Assembly (NCBI RefSeq): GCF_000142905.1
Contig: NW_013657674.1
Span: 512,673-576,672 of the forward strand
Source of the DNA: Thecamonas trahens ATCC 50062
Lineage: Eukaryota; Apusozoa; Apusomonadida; Apusomonadidae
Direction: 5' to 3'
DNA: 64,000 nucleotides
Every line of letters begins with the position of its first letter. The first letter of the stretch is position 1. The translations under genes were made by a program, and so were the position numbers. Below the pieces are notes generated by a model that was given only the letters and a program-made list of their open reading frames with translations, ran no database searches and was not told where the DNA came from. This document shows positions 37,801 to 46,700 of this stretch, piece by piece.

Positions 37801-40800
37801 GAGGAGAGCACGCAGCTCGTCGAGGGCTTTGTCCTTGGTCTGAAGCTGTGCCTCGAGTGTGTTGACTGAAGACTGGGCCAGCGCTAGCTGGCGCGCGGTG
37901 GCAGGATCACCCTCACCGTTGCCAGCCTCGGCAGCGAGAGCGCGGCCGTGGGCCTCGTCGGCGTGTCTGGCCTTGAGCTTGGCGTTTGCCTCGGACAGGG
38001 CCACGTCCTTGTCGAGGAGAGCCGCGCGAAGACTGGCGACCTGCTTTCCAGAGCCCACCAGCGCTGCATCGAGCTCGTCGATCATGCGCGAGTACTCGGC
38101 AATGGCGGCCGACGCCGACGCGAGCTGGGCACGCGCCTCGTCGAGCTGACGGGAGGCCGGCATGGACGGGTCGAGCTCGCCCAACTTGGCGGCCGAGGTC
38201 TTCATGGCCATCAGGATGATGTCGCGCTCGCGGTCCTTGCTCTGCATGTTGGCGAGATGGGCATGGCCGGCGGTGGCAGCCTGAGCCTTGGCAGCCTCCA
38301 GCTGCATTTCAAGCTTGACACGGAGCTCCTGCTCGGCAGCGAGGCGCGTCTCGTTCTCGGCGGCATCGGCGCGAGCGGATGCCAGTTCGGCAAGGACTCG
38401 CTCGCGGTGCCGCTCGCCGGCGAGCTGCTCAACACGCAGCGCAGTAACTTGGGAAGCCCATTCCTCAACGAGACTGGCAGTTGAGCCGTTCTTGTAGCCC
38501 TCGACGAGCTCGGCCTGGACATTGGCGGCGACACGTGTGGCGTCAAGCGCGGCCTCGGCGTCGGCAAGCTTGGTGAGCGCGTCGGCGACAGCGGCATCCT
38601 TGTCGGCGGCGCGCTGCGAGGCGCGGGCGAGAGCAGCGTTGGCGTCGTCGAGCTGGCGGCGCGGAACGCGCTCGACAAGCGCCAGCCGATGCTCGGACGC
38701 CGCGGCCTGGAACGCCCGTGACTGGTCCATCAACTGCGAGCGGAGCTCAAAGGCTGAGCGGGTGGCATGGTCAGCGTCCTTGGTGGCGGCGATGAGAGCG
38801 TTGGAGGCAACAACGGCCTCGCGGCGTGTCTCGCGAGCTGCCTGCTCGGCCTCGACAGCCTTGGCCTTCAACCGCATGTTGGCCTGATGGAGAGCGCCGA
38901 GCTGGGCGGCGACGTCTCCGGACGCCTGCAGATCATCGATGGCCTTGGCTGCGAGCAACGATTGGTCCTCGAGCTTGGAGCGAGTCGTCCGCATTTGCTC
39001 CATCTGGGTGGTGGCGAGCTCGAGTAGCCGCTTGTAGGTGGCAAGGTCGGCGGCGGCGGCGGCGGCGCGGCTCTTGGTCTCCTCGAGTTCGGCCGAGAGC
39101 GCACGTGAGGCATCGCGCGAGAGGCAACCAACAGCCTTGCTCTGTGCCACAAGCAGCTTCTCCTGTGCCGAGCCGAGCTGGGTCGACAGCTCTGAAATCT
39201 TGGCCTCGGACTCGTCCAGCAAGGCGGTGTTAGCCTGGAGAGCGGCCGAGGCGGCGTCGGCGCGCTTCTTGGCAGCCGAAGCGGCAGCCTTGGCCGAGTC
39301 GAGCGAGGTCCGTAGCGACAGAACTTCGGCCTTGAGGCCGGCCACCATATTGTACTTGCGCTTGAGTACTTGTGGGGCTGAGCCGTCGGTGACAGCCGAC
39401 GAGAGTTCCTTGAGCTGGTCGACAGTCTCAAGAGTCTTGGTGTGGGTTTTGCGAAGCGCTTCGAGCTGGCCCTCGAGCACGTCGGCGCGGGCGAGCGCAG
39501 CAGTGGCGTCTGCAGCATTGGCGCGCGCATTGGCGAGCGCAGCGCGGGCGGCAGCCTCGGCCTCGGTGGCGTTGGCGGCGGCAGCAAGCGCGGTCTCAGC
39601 GCGGTCAACAACCTGGGCGTACTCGTAGTCCGGGACCGAGGCGGTGGTGAGAGCGAGGAGGCGGGTGTTCTCGGCCTTAAGGAACTCGTTGGAGGCCTTG
39701 AGCGTGGCGATGTAGCCCTTGGTCCACGAGCCGGCATCCTCAGCACGCGCCAGAAGCGCAGCGTGATCGCGGGCAAGGTCGTCAGCACGCAAAGAGGCGG
39801 CCTCGAGGCGGCGGACAAGCTCCTTCTCGTTGACGCGGAGCTCGATGACTGTTCGCTTGGCGTTGATGAGCTGGGCCTTGTTGGGCGAGTTGGGCGCCTT
39901 GAGCTGGGCGAGGGTCTCGCGGGCGGCCGCAAGGAGGTCAGAAGAGTCGCCGGCGCGGCGCTCGGCGGCGCGCGCAGCAGACTGTGCTGTCTTGAGTTCG
40001 GCGAGGGTCTTGGCATGCTCAGCGTAGAGAAGCTCCTTCTGAGCGCCGAGCTCATCAAACTGCGAGTTGAGCTCCGCCAGCGCGCGCTCGGATGCGTGCA
40101 GCTCCGAGTGCATGGCCTCGTTGGCCTCGAGGGCTTCGAGCAGCTGGGCCATGAGGCCGCCGAGCTCGTCGACCGACGCAGGGTCCATCGATGACAGCAT
40201 CGAGCGCGAAGGTGAGAGGCGGGCGGCAGCCGGCGGCGAGAGTGCCGGGTTCTGGACCACCAGCGAGGCGTATGTCCGGCGCGAGGGGGTGCCTGGCGCC
40301 ATGACGGAGGCCGAGCCGGCAGCAAAGCTTGCGCCCGGATCGAGCATGCCCGAGACGAGCGCGGTGCGGAGCTGCGACTTGAGCTGGATGACCTCGTCCT
40401 CGAGAGCGGCCAGCTCGCGGTCCTTGCGGGCGGCAAGCGAAGCATGGTGCTCCTTCTCCATCTTCTCTTCGCGGAGCTGAACCTTGACGGCCTTGACCTC
40501 GTCGTGGGCCTTGGTGACGGCGTCGTCAAGCTCGTCGCAGTGGGCGACGAGGTCGAGCTTGGAGTCCCACAGGTCGAGAAGGGCCGTGACGCCAGGTGGG
40601 ACGGGGGCCGAGCTGTCGCGGGCGGCCAGCTGCGACTTGAGTTCCTTGACGGTGGCGTCGAGGTCTGTGGCGGCCGCAGAGCGGAGCGCGGCGAGCGACG
40701 ATTTTGCGGCCGAGGCTTGGGCGGCGAGTGACTCGTTGGCGGCCATCAGCGTGCCATTCTCGGACTCGAGGTTGGCAAGGCGAGTTGCCGCCTGCTCCAG

Positions 40801-42600
40801 CCTATCGAGCAGGAGCGCATTGTCACCGCCTGCCGCACCAGCCAGAAGCGAGGTGCCTGACTTGCGCGGGCGCTGGAGGGCGAGCAAATCGTTGACGGAA
40901 GACGCGACGTCGAGGCCGGCATCATACGCCTTGGCGCCACGCTCGACAGCCTGCAGACGGAGGCAGGCCTTGAGCTCCAGGACCTCCTCCTCGAGCTCAT
41001 CGATGTCGAGGCGGTAGCGTGAGAGTAGGGCGGCTTGCTTTTGCAGCTCGCGGTCCTTTGCGGTGAGAACGATCGTGACGTCTTGCGAGTTGAGCGAGCC
41101 GTACTTGTGGCGGTAGGCGGCGTTCTCCTCCTCGAGAAAGTCTGCGTCGGCCTGAACCTTGTTGATCTTGGCAATGAGGGCCTTGTAGGCCTCGTCCTGG
41201 CGGGCAATGTTGGCCTTGAGGTGCTTGATCTTGTCAAGGGCCATGTGGAACCGCGGGTTTCCGCCCTCGTACTCCTTGATCATGCAGTGGGCCTCGAGGA
41301 TCTCGCGGGTCTTTTCGTCGAGCTCCTGCATGGCCTCGTTGTAGCGAGCCTCGACGTTGCGAAGGGCAGCGCGAGTGGAGGAGACCTCGTCTTTGAGGGC
41401 AGCAAACTCAGCTGCGTGTTCACGGGCGGCAAGGTCCTTGAGCTCATCGAGCGAGGCCTCGCGCGAGGCCCATTCGGACTGCAGCGCGGCCTCGCGCTCT
41501 TCGACGGTCTCGACAAAGTGACGGAGGGTGGCGATGGTGGCGTCGCGGTCTGCGAGCTGCGACTTGAGGGCCTCGTTGGACGAGGCGCGAAGCTCGAGGT
41601 CGAGCTTCTCGACCTTGTTTGAGAGCGAGGTGATGCGCGCGTCCTTGGCGGCCAGCTCGTTCTCCTTGGTGAGGAGCAGCTTCTTGACGGTGGCCATCTT
41701 TTCCTCGACGAGGGCCATAAACCGGGAGTCGTCTGTCTCGTACGAGGCGAGCTGGGTGGTGAGGGCAACCTTGGCCTCGTGGAGGCGGTCATTCTCGTCC
41801 TCGAGCTGTGTGATGCGGTGCTTGAACTCGGGGACGGCGCCGGCGTCATCCTGCAGGTTGCGCTCGACACGTTCCCACTCATCGACGGCTTCGGCAAAGA
41901 GGCCCTGGGTGAGAGTCAGCTCGTTCTTGTACTTTTCGGCCTCGGCGGTCGACTCTTCGAGCCGCGAGGTGAGCTGGTTGAGGGTGACCTGCAGCTCACG
42001 GACCTGGGTCTTTGAGCGCTCGTCGTTGGCGGCGTCCTCGCGGACGCGGCGCTCCTTAGTCTCGAGCGCAGCCTTGGTCTCCTTCAGCTGCTCCTGCAGA
42101 ATGATGAGCTCGTGGCGGTGCGAGTTAGCCTGTGCCTGCGCGTCCTGAAGATCAGCGAGCGCATTGGACCGCTGGGCCTTGGCGGTCGCCAGCTCCTCCT
42201 CCAACGAGAGCTTCTCGCGCTCCAGCTGATTGACAGTTGTCTCGAGGCTGGAGATTTTCGAGTTGAGGACGGAGAGCTCTGCGGCTGCACCGAGGCCGGA
42301 CGAGCCTCCGGCCATGCGGAGCGCATCGAGCTGTGTCTCGACCTGGACAAGGTCTCTGTCCGAGGCCGACCACATATCCAGGGCATACTCCATAGCCGCT
42401 TGGGTAACCGAGAACAGATGGGCCACAGCACCCGGATCAGAAGCCTCTGGCGCCTGCGTGTCAAACTTTGCGCCCTTCAGTTCTTCCAGCGCCACCTCGA
42501 CCAGCGGCGGGTCAGCGGCGCCAACATTGTGAACGTCGTCCAACGACCACGAAAGGACCTTGTCCCACGACAGTGGTGCCGTCTTTGGCGCGAACGACAT
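34894..42600 (-). CDS. CEP290: CEP290, ciliary transition-zone coiled-coil protein
   Basis: 2568 aa, uninterrupted (human 2479). The N terminus (LSWDKVLSWSLDDV, then VAHLFSVTQAAMEYAL) follows the CEP290 start (INWKEIMKVDPDDL, VIHLFRITQSLM). Around residue 450-570 IARQDEAYKALIAKINKVQ, DFLEEENAAYRHKYG and LSRYRLDIDELEEEVLELK match the conserved middle block. The C terminus DAFDPNFFDELEELKYAYRSA matches human LSKLDPKFFEEIEDLKFNYKE. Almost the whole protein is heptad coiled coil; a disordered Ser/Arg/Pro segment sits near residue 1960-2010. CEP290 builds the Y-links between axoneme and membrane at the transition zone and gates ciliary entry. It is head to head with CFAP299. Confidence 0.92.
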   Translation of the reverse strand: MSFAPKTAPLSWDKVLSWSLDDVHNVGAADPPLVEVALEELKGAKFDTQAPEASDPGAVAHLFSVTQAAMEYALDMWSASDRDLVQVETQLDALRMAGGSSGLGAAAELSVLNSKISSLETTVNQLEREKLSLEEELATAKAQRSNALADLQDAQAQANSHRHELIILQEQLKETKAALETKERRVREDAANDERSKTQVRELQVTLNQLTSRLEESTAEAEKYKNELTLTQGLFAEAVDEWERVERNLQDDAGAVPEFKHRITQLEDENDRLHEAKVALTTQLASYETDDSRFMALVEEKMATVKKLLLTKENELAAKDARITSLSNKVEKLDLELRASSNEALKSQLADRDATIATLRHFVETVEEREAALQSEWASREASLDELKDLAAREHAAEFAALKDEVSSTRAALRNVEARYNEAMQELDEKTREILEAHCMIKEYEGGNPRFHMALDKIKHLKANIARQDEAYKALIAKINKVQADADFLEEENAAYRHKYGSLNSQDVTIVLTAKDRELQKQAALLSRYRLDIDELEEEVLELKACLRLQAVERGAKAYDAGLDVASSVNDLLALQRPRKSGTSLLAGAAGGDNALLLDRLEQAATRLANLESENGTLMAANESLAAQASAAKSSLAALRSAAATDLDATVKELKSQLAARDSSAPVPPGVTALLDLWDSKLDLVAHCDELDDAVTKAHDEVKAVKVQLREEKMEKEHHASLAARKDRELAALEDEVIQLKSQLRTALVSGMLDPGASFAAGSASVMAPGTPSRRTYASLVVQNPALSPPAAARLSPSRSMLSSMDPASVDELGGLMAQLLEALEANEAMHSELHASERALAELNSQFDELGAQKELLYAEHAKTLAELKTAQSAARAAERRAGDSSDLLAAARETLAQLKAPNSPNKAQLINAKRTVIELRVNEKELVRRLEAASLRADDLARDHAALLARAEDAGSWTKGYIATLKASNEFLKAENTRLLALTTASVPDYEYAQVVDRAETALAAAANATEAEAAARAALANARANAADATAALARADVLEGQLEALRKTHTKTLETVDQLKELSSAVTDGSAPQVLKRKYNMVAGLKAEVLSLRTSLDSAKAAASAAKKRADAASAALQANTALLDESEAKISELSTQLGSAQEKLLVAQSKAVGCLSRDASRALSAELEETKSRAAAAAADLATYKRLLELATTQMEQMRTTRSKLEDQSLLAAKAIDDLQASGDVAAQLGALHQANMRLKAKAVEAEQAARETRREAVVASNALIAATKDADHATRSAFELRSQLMDQSRAFQAAASEHRLALVERVPRRQLDDANAALARASQRAADKDAAVADALTKLADAEAALDATRVAANVQAELVEGYKNGSTASLVEEWASQVTALRVEQLAGERHRERVLAELASARADAAENETRLAAEQELRVKLEMQLEAAKAQAATAGHAHLANMQSKDRERDIILMAMKTSAAKLGELDPSMPASRQLDEARAQLASASAAIAEYSRMIDELDAALVGSGKQVASLRAALLDKDVALSEANAKLKARHADEAHGRALAAEAGNGEGDPATARQLALAQSSVNTLEAQLQTKDKALDELRALLASTRSQAMKQKQADDETIAALQTKVLDASDASYAKLQELVNQLNVDETRPDSRSPSHAMPPSLEALLHAKNEALNQSAAAYAQLANELESVKKMADRRASQIEELLTSHRTAMEEVRGLHASEIRSLQAELAAQRQQTAELRSALQRESSAAAAAPPSSLKHTVSALRRELADKKRAIRELRAELVKAETSAPRAELAASKVSVSVKSMVAQQTTELQAKIDGLEAAMARAASAAKANKDKAKSYHSQVRVLESKLGRLEGERATMAREMKEMATAFKARERELAAKRASMRDEIEASVRRDRSSGDADIQRVARLKQRVAEKDGVIAELRDQLTRASKRIRKLELEAKAAEEQMAAAREREAQASRSRSKSSDSRGGGGDDDPPPSREPAKRRPATRRPSSATSRPDSRSAAESAAAMAQWEANKRWQRKEAALKDKIKSSAATIDSLESQLVGLKETVTKMEREKARLAAKLRKLGGGARSEERPKSASIKSAQALHDLQAEVFGLTARLEEEALAKQGLESQVAELRLELELREARDDDAVLVGVAPSVSASGDTAEAEWHARVVELEAAKRALEKEVLEVTNEATELRFELAQKTESEPRLRERIAQLEDHVALLKASGAVIASADLSSSGTGSKASKLESVVLSQNRVIEQLKAEVASAKKAGASNVKYMALRKAHRELKGKYDELEAAYLPLKEKEELVSAAASKVKRLAAENAKLTKKVKSLTADAAALKEANIELRTQTGVLEADALAARNALESLQASAEDDTCRARALLDRQEHELHAQLEAKEAALAAAQADIASLSTVKSQLETQLARARDDIEAYQALNGGARNADALLKIEKENRALKKRVSVLNDRTSVLEKDLTASLGGEQLPSVESKATEAYDKLQHTYHAALEQMAQLERENEALRLELDAFDPNFFDELEELKYAYRSAVKKVAEYEKQMRLAQRQYGIAFSGLDDDSA

Positions 42601-43035
42601 GTGCGTGGGGGTGGCGTGGCTCGGTGGTGGTGATGGAGGGGGGGGGGGGGGTTCTGGGCGTGGGTGTGGGTGTGGGTATGGGTGTGGTGTGGGTGTGGGT
42701 GTGGGTGTGGGTGCGGTGTGCGCGCCAAAGGAGGCAGTTGGTGGTGGTGGAAGGGTTGGAGGGAGATGCGAACGTGTTCAAACTTTTGGCGCGGATTGGG
42801 GGAAGGCTGGCTTGGGCATCGAGCCATTGGTGACTGCCGCCGACTGCTGCCGGCAGCACAGCCGACCCGAACAACGGCCACGCTGGTCACGCCACCCACC
42901 CACCCACACCTCACACACACCTTCACACACACCTTCACACACACCTCCGCACACACCTCCACACCACCACCACCTCCTCCTCCTCCTCCTCCTCCCCACC
43001 TCCCCCCCCCCCCCCCCCCACCTCATACGGATAGC
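42601..43035. promoter_or_regulatory. Shared divergent region between CEP290 and CFAP299, rich in simple repeats
   Basis: 435 bases between two ciliary start codons. It contains a G-run at 42638-42651, a GTGGGT repeat array to ~42720, a middle part of mixed sequence (42725-42895), ACACACCTTC-type repeats (42896-42965), CTC repeats and an 18-base C-run (43002-43019). Each gene thus has a C/T-rich leader in its own direction. I see no clear X-box (GTNRCC...GGYAAC), but diverged forms cannot be excluded by eye. Confidence 0.5.
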
Positions 43036-43731
43036 ATGGCGGCAGGCACAGCCGACTCACTCGACCAATTCGCCGAGTACGAGGACTATCTTGACTCGTT
43101 TGTGCTCCCTGTTGATCTGTACTATCTTGGAGATGAATCGCTGGCTAGGCAGCTGGTGGAACTCGACGTCAAGGGCCCCGGAGACTTGCTCTCGCGGGCA
43201 GAGTTCAAGAGGCTCAAGTCGGATGAGACGCAACGAACGGCCAAGATCCGTAACGCTCCAAAGTCACTGGCCCATGCTGGGCTAGAGGGCGAGTTCCGTG
43301 ACTATCCGCTGCTGGTCGAACTCGCACAGCGGGAGGAGCTGGTGCTCTCGGGCAAACTGGCTACCATCATCTTCATCCGCCACGTCAACCGCAAGGGCCA
43401 GGAGATCTCCGGCTACATCGACTACGCCCATCGACTCAAGACCGACAACTTTGAGGAGTACTTTGCTCTCCACCGCGTCTTGCTCCCGCGGCCCTCGGAC
43501 CTCTCGTTCTACAACTGGGAGACACAGACGTGCACCTCCAACGCCACCACAAACTTCCAGGTCATTGCTGACAACGAGAAAGGCCTGCAGTTTAAGAACA
43601 AGCGCGATCGCAAGATCATCAACGTCAGCCCCGAGGAGCATCCGGGCCACTCGTCGTTCCGCAAGCCATTGGAGAACACGCAGTACGTCCAGTGTGTGCT
43701 GTACGACCATGTCACTCGCAGAAAGTCGTAG
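43036..43731 (+). CDS. CFAP299: CFAP299 (C4orf22) homologue, cilia- and flagella-associated protein
   Basis: 231 aa (human 233). Nearly every block matches: YEDYLDSFVLPVDLYYLGDE, SLARQLVELDVKG, SGKLATIIFIRHVNRKGQEI, SGYIDYAHRLKTDNFEEYF, LLPRPSDLSFYNWETQTC, NFQVIADNEKGLQFKNKRDR, KIINVSPEEHPG and YVQCVLYDHVTRRKS. CFAP299 is a conserved protein of motile-cilium organisms, linked to axoneme and sperm-flagellum formation. The start is the ATG at 43036, the first in the coding-like part; upstream of it the frame is repeat. The gene stops 35 bases from the next, convergent gene. Confidence 0.93.
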   Translation: MAAGTADSLDQFAEYEDYLDSFVLPVDLYYLGDESLARQLVELDVKGPGDLLSRAEFKRLKSDETQRTAKIRNAPKSLAHAGLEGEFRDYPLLVELAQREELVLSGKLATIIFIRHVNRKGQEISGYIDYAHRLKTDNFEEYFALHRVLLPRPSDLSFYNWETQTCTSNATTNFQVIADNEKGLQFKNKRDRKIINVSPEEHPGHSSFRKPLENTQYVQCVLYDHVTRRKS

Positions 43732-43766
43732 ACAGCGCCCAAACGGGTGAACTCGGTAAACGCAAC

Positions 43767-46700
43767 CTACGTGTGCTCGAGATCAACCCGCGACACAAGG
43801 CCGCCGCGGTCGACCAGCTGCAGCGAGCCGTCACCTGTCTCGATAACGCCAACAATGGCCTCCCGGGTCGAGAACGTGAGGTCGGCAGAGCCGCCGGTGG
43901 CTGCTACGTCGACATCAAAGATGCACACCGTGTTGGCAAGGTGAGCAAGAGAGTCGGCTGGCGGCTTGCCGGATGCGCTCGAGAGCACCCGTCCGTCGTG
44001 CAGCTGTTGCAGGTGAACGACGGTGCCAGTGTGCGCAACGGCGAGCCGCGTCACAGACGACTCGAGCCCCTTGTCGTAGGGCTGCTTGAGCGAGACAACC
44101 GCTAGCTGGCCCGAGTGCCCGCCGACAACAAGCCGACCATCGGCAAGCACAACCATGGCATACAGGTCACCGATGCCCGGTGAGATAGTGTCGAGCGGCA
44201 GTCCACGCGACCACAAACGCACCGTTCCGTCATATGAGGCCGAGACCAGGTCGCCGCAAGCCGTGGGTGCCACCTGCCGCACCGCGTCAGTGTGGCCATC
44301 CAGCTCGTCGCCGAGGTGCAACTTGCTGCGCCCCGAATCGCCGCCATCACCCGGTAGCTCATTCCAGTGCCACATCTCGATGTTGTGCCCATAGCGGCCG
44401 ACCGCAATCTGCTTCTCGTCGAGTTGTGCCAGACTCAGGACCGGATACGAGACAAGGCCCGGGCGCGCTATGTCCACCAGCCGCCTCATCGACTCCCCGC
44501 GGATGACCTCGCTTCGCGCCGCAGGCTCGGAGCTGCGCGTGTCGACAAGCACTACCGGCCGATAAATGGTAGGCAAGACGACTGAAGACCGCCCAAACGG
44601 CGAGGCCTCGGCCTCGTCGAGGCTCGTTACCACCCGGCGCGTCCGCGGGTCGTGGATCACGTCGCGAAGATGCCACACAAAAAGGTTACCTGCAGAGTCC
44701 CGCGACTGCTGTGAGCCCTCGCCAGCGACAAGCTGCCGCTGCGGCATCTTCCACATCAGCGCCGTAACCACGTACCCGGGACCCGAGAGTGTGATGAGTA
44801 CCGTCCAAGGCATGGTGCTCGTGTCAAAGACAACAACCACGCCACCGTCGTGCTCGCCGGCAAACTTGCGCGCCTTGTGGCCGTACTGCTCTACGCACAG
44901 TGCGCATCGGCACGGTGGGAGCCGGACCGCCACCGCTACGACGTCGCGACACTCTAGTTGAGCCATCGCCGTCACCTCGAGACTCTCGCCGACCTGGAAC
45001 GACTCTGCTCGCGAGCCATAGGTGACAGGGAGCTTGAAGAGCGGCACAGCCGTCGTTTCGCGCACCACATCGCCGGCAACGGAGATCTCAGAGCCGGTCT
45101 CAGACTCGACGCCGGCGTCGTGGCGAACAGATACCGCTCGCGCCCGTGTCTCTCCGCCGCCGAGCAGCCCGCCACCAGGTCCGCCGCCGATCTTGGCCCG
45201 CCGCGGCTTCTTCGAACGTACTTGGGCACGAGGCTCGAACACAATCCGCTTGCTCATCCACCACGAGTTGGCCTCCTCGACCAGCTGCCGCATCGAGTGC
45301 TCCACACGCCCGATCGGTTCGGGGGCCGGACCCAGCTCGTCTGCATCGTCTGCCCGCTGCCGATACAGCGTATCTGCTAGGACTGTCGGAAGTTCCGCCA
45401 AGCGAGAAACCACAGTCTGGATGCGGTCGTACGTCTCTTGGGTGAGTGGGTTGTACGAAATGTCGACAGCCACAAGCTCAACAGCAGGGTCGGCCGGGAC
45501 AAGCACCGGCGGGATGGGGTCGCTATGGCCATCGGATGCCTGGTTGTCAATGTCTGACTCTTTGCCCGAGCAACTCTCGCCCGCCACGCACTCGCTCACA
45601 CTGCCGTGGGGCGAGCCGCTGCTGGCCGTGACGCCGGCGTCACCGCCATCGTTCACTGGTTCTGCACAGCCAGGTGTGTCCGATCCGAGAATGGGCACGA
45701 CAGCATTTCCGCGGATGCTCTCTGATTCTGCACTGCCAAAAGCGTTCGATCCGCCGTCGCTCACCGGTCCTGCGCTGCCAGGAGTGTCCGATCCGAGAAT
45801 GAGGAAAACAAGGTCCCAAGCAACGTCTCCGGTGATCGCGTTGTGTGCAACGTTGAGTGTGCGGATAGATTTCGTGGCGCTCATTGCGTTGACGAGCAGC
45901 AGCGCTTGGCTGTCGACAAGCCCACAGCCGCGAAGATCGAGGTGCGTGATCGGGCGGTGGCGCGAGTTGAAGGCAAACAGCATCCGGAGACCATGCTGAA
46001 AGGTACGCGGGGTTCGTGCAAAGATGAGCCGCGGATCGTGCGCCACAAAGGTGCGGAGCGGGGCCCATTTTGCGTTGCTTAGTGTGCAGACGGCAAGGTC
46101 GGGCGCGGCTCGCTCGACTTGATCGAGCACGGCGTCGGTGACTCTGGTGCCGGAAGCGACCAGAACCCGGAGGTTGCTTGCATACTTGGCCAGGTCACCG
46201 AGAGTGACCAGCTTCTCGCATCCCGAGACATCGAGCTTGGTCAGATTGCGGCAGTGCTTGAGAATCGCCGACAGCATGGTGTCGGTGAGGAGTGACGAAC
46301 CCTGGATGGTGAGCTTCCGAAAGTAAGTTCCGCTCATGGCGTCAAAGAGGTGGCCCTGGCGGAGAGGATCCAGCGAGGCAAAGTCGACACGGGACACGAC
46401 GTCCTCCTTGAACTGCGAGAGACGGAGGTTGATAAAGGCAGCGAGGTCGCCGCGCATGAGGTCGCGGAGCGCGTTGGCAGCCTGCGCCTTGACGAGCTTG
46501 CTCAGCTCGCCGGTGAGTTCGATGGGAGTGACGAGGCCGGCCTCGCGAGCCAGGTCCCGCGCCGACTTGCGCCTCCACGACAGTCCGGCCTTGGGTGGCG
46601 CGTGCAGGCGACGGAGCCGCTTCTCCTCGGCCAGCGAGGTGGCGACGTATGCCTGCTGGTTGCGCTGGATCTGGATGCTCGGCGTGACGGTGACGAGGCC

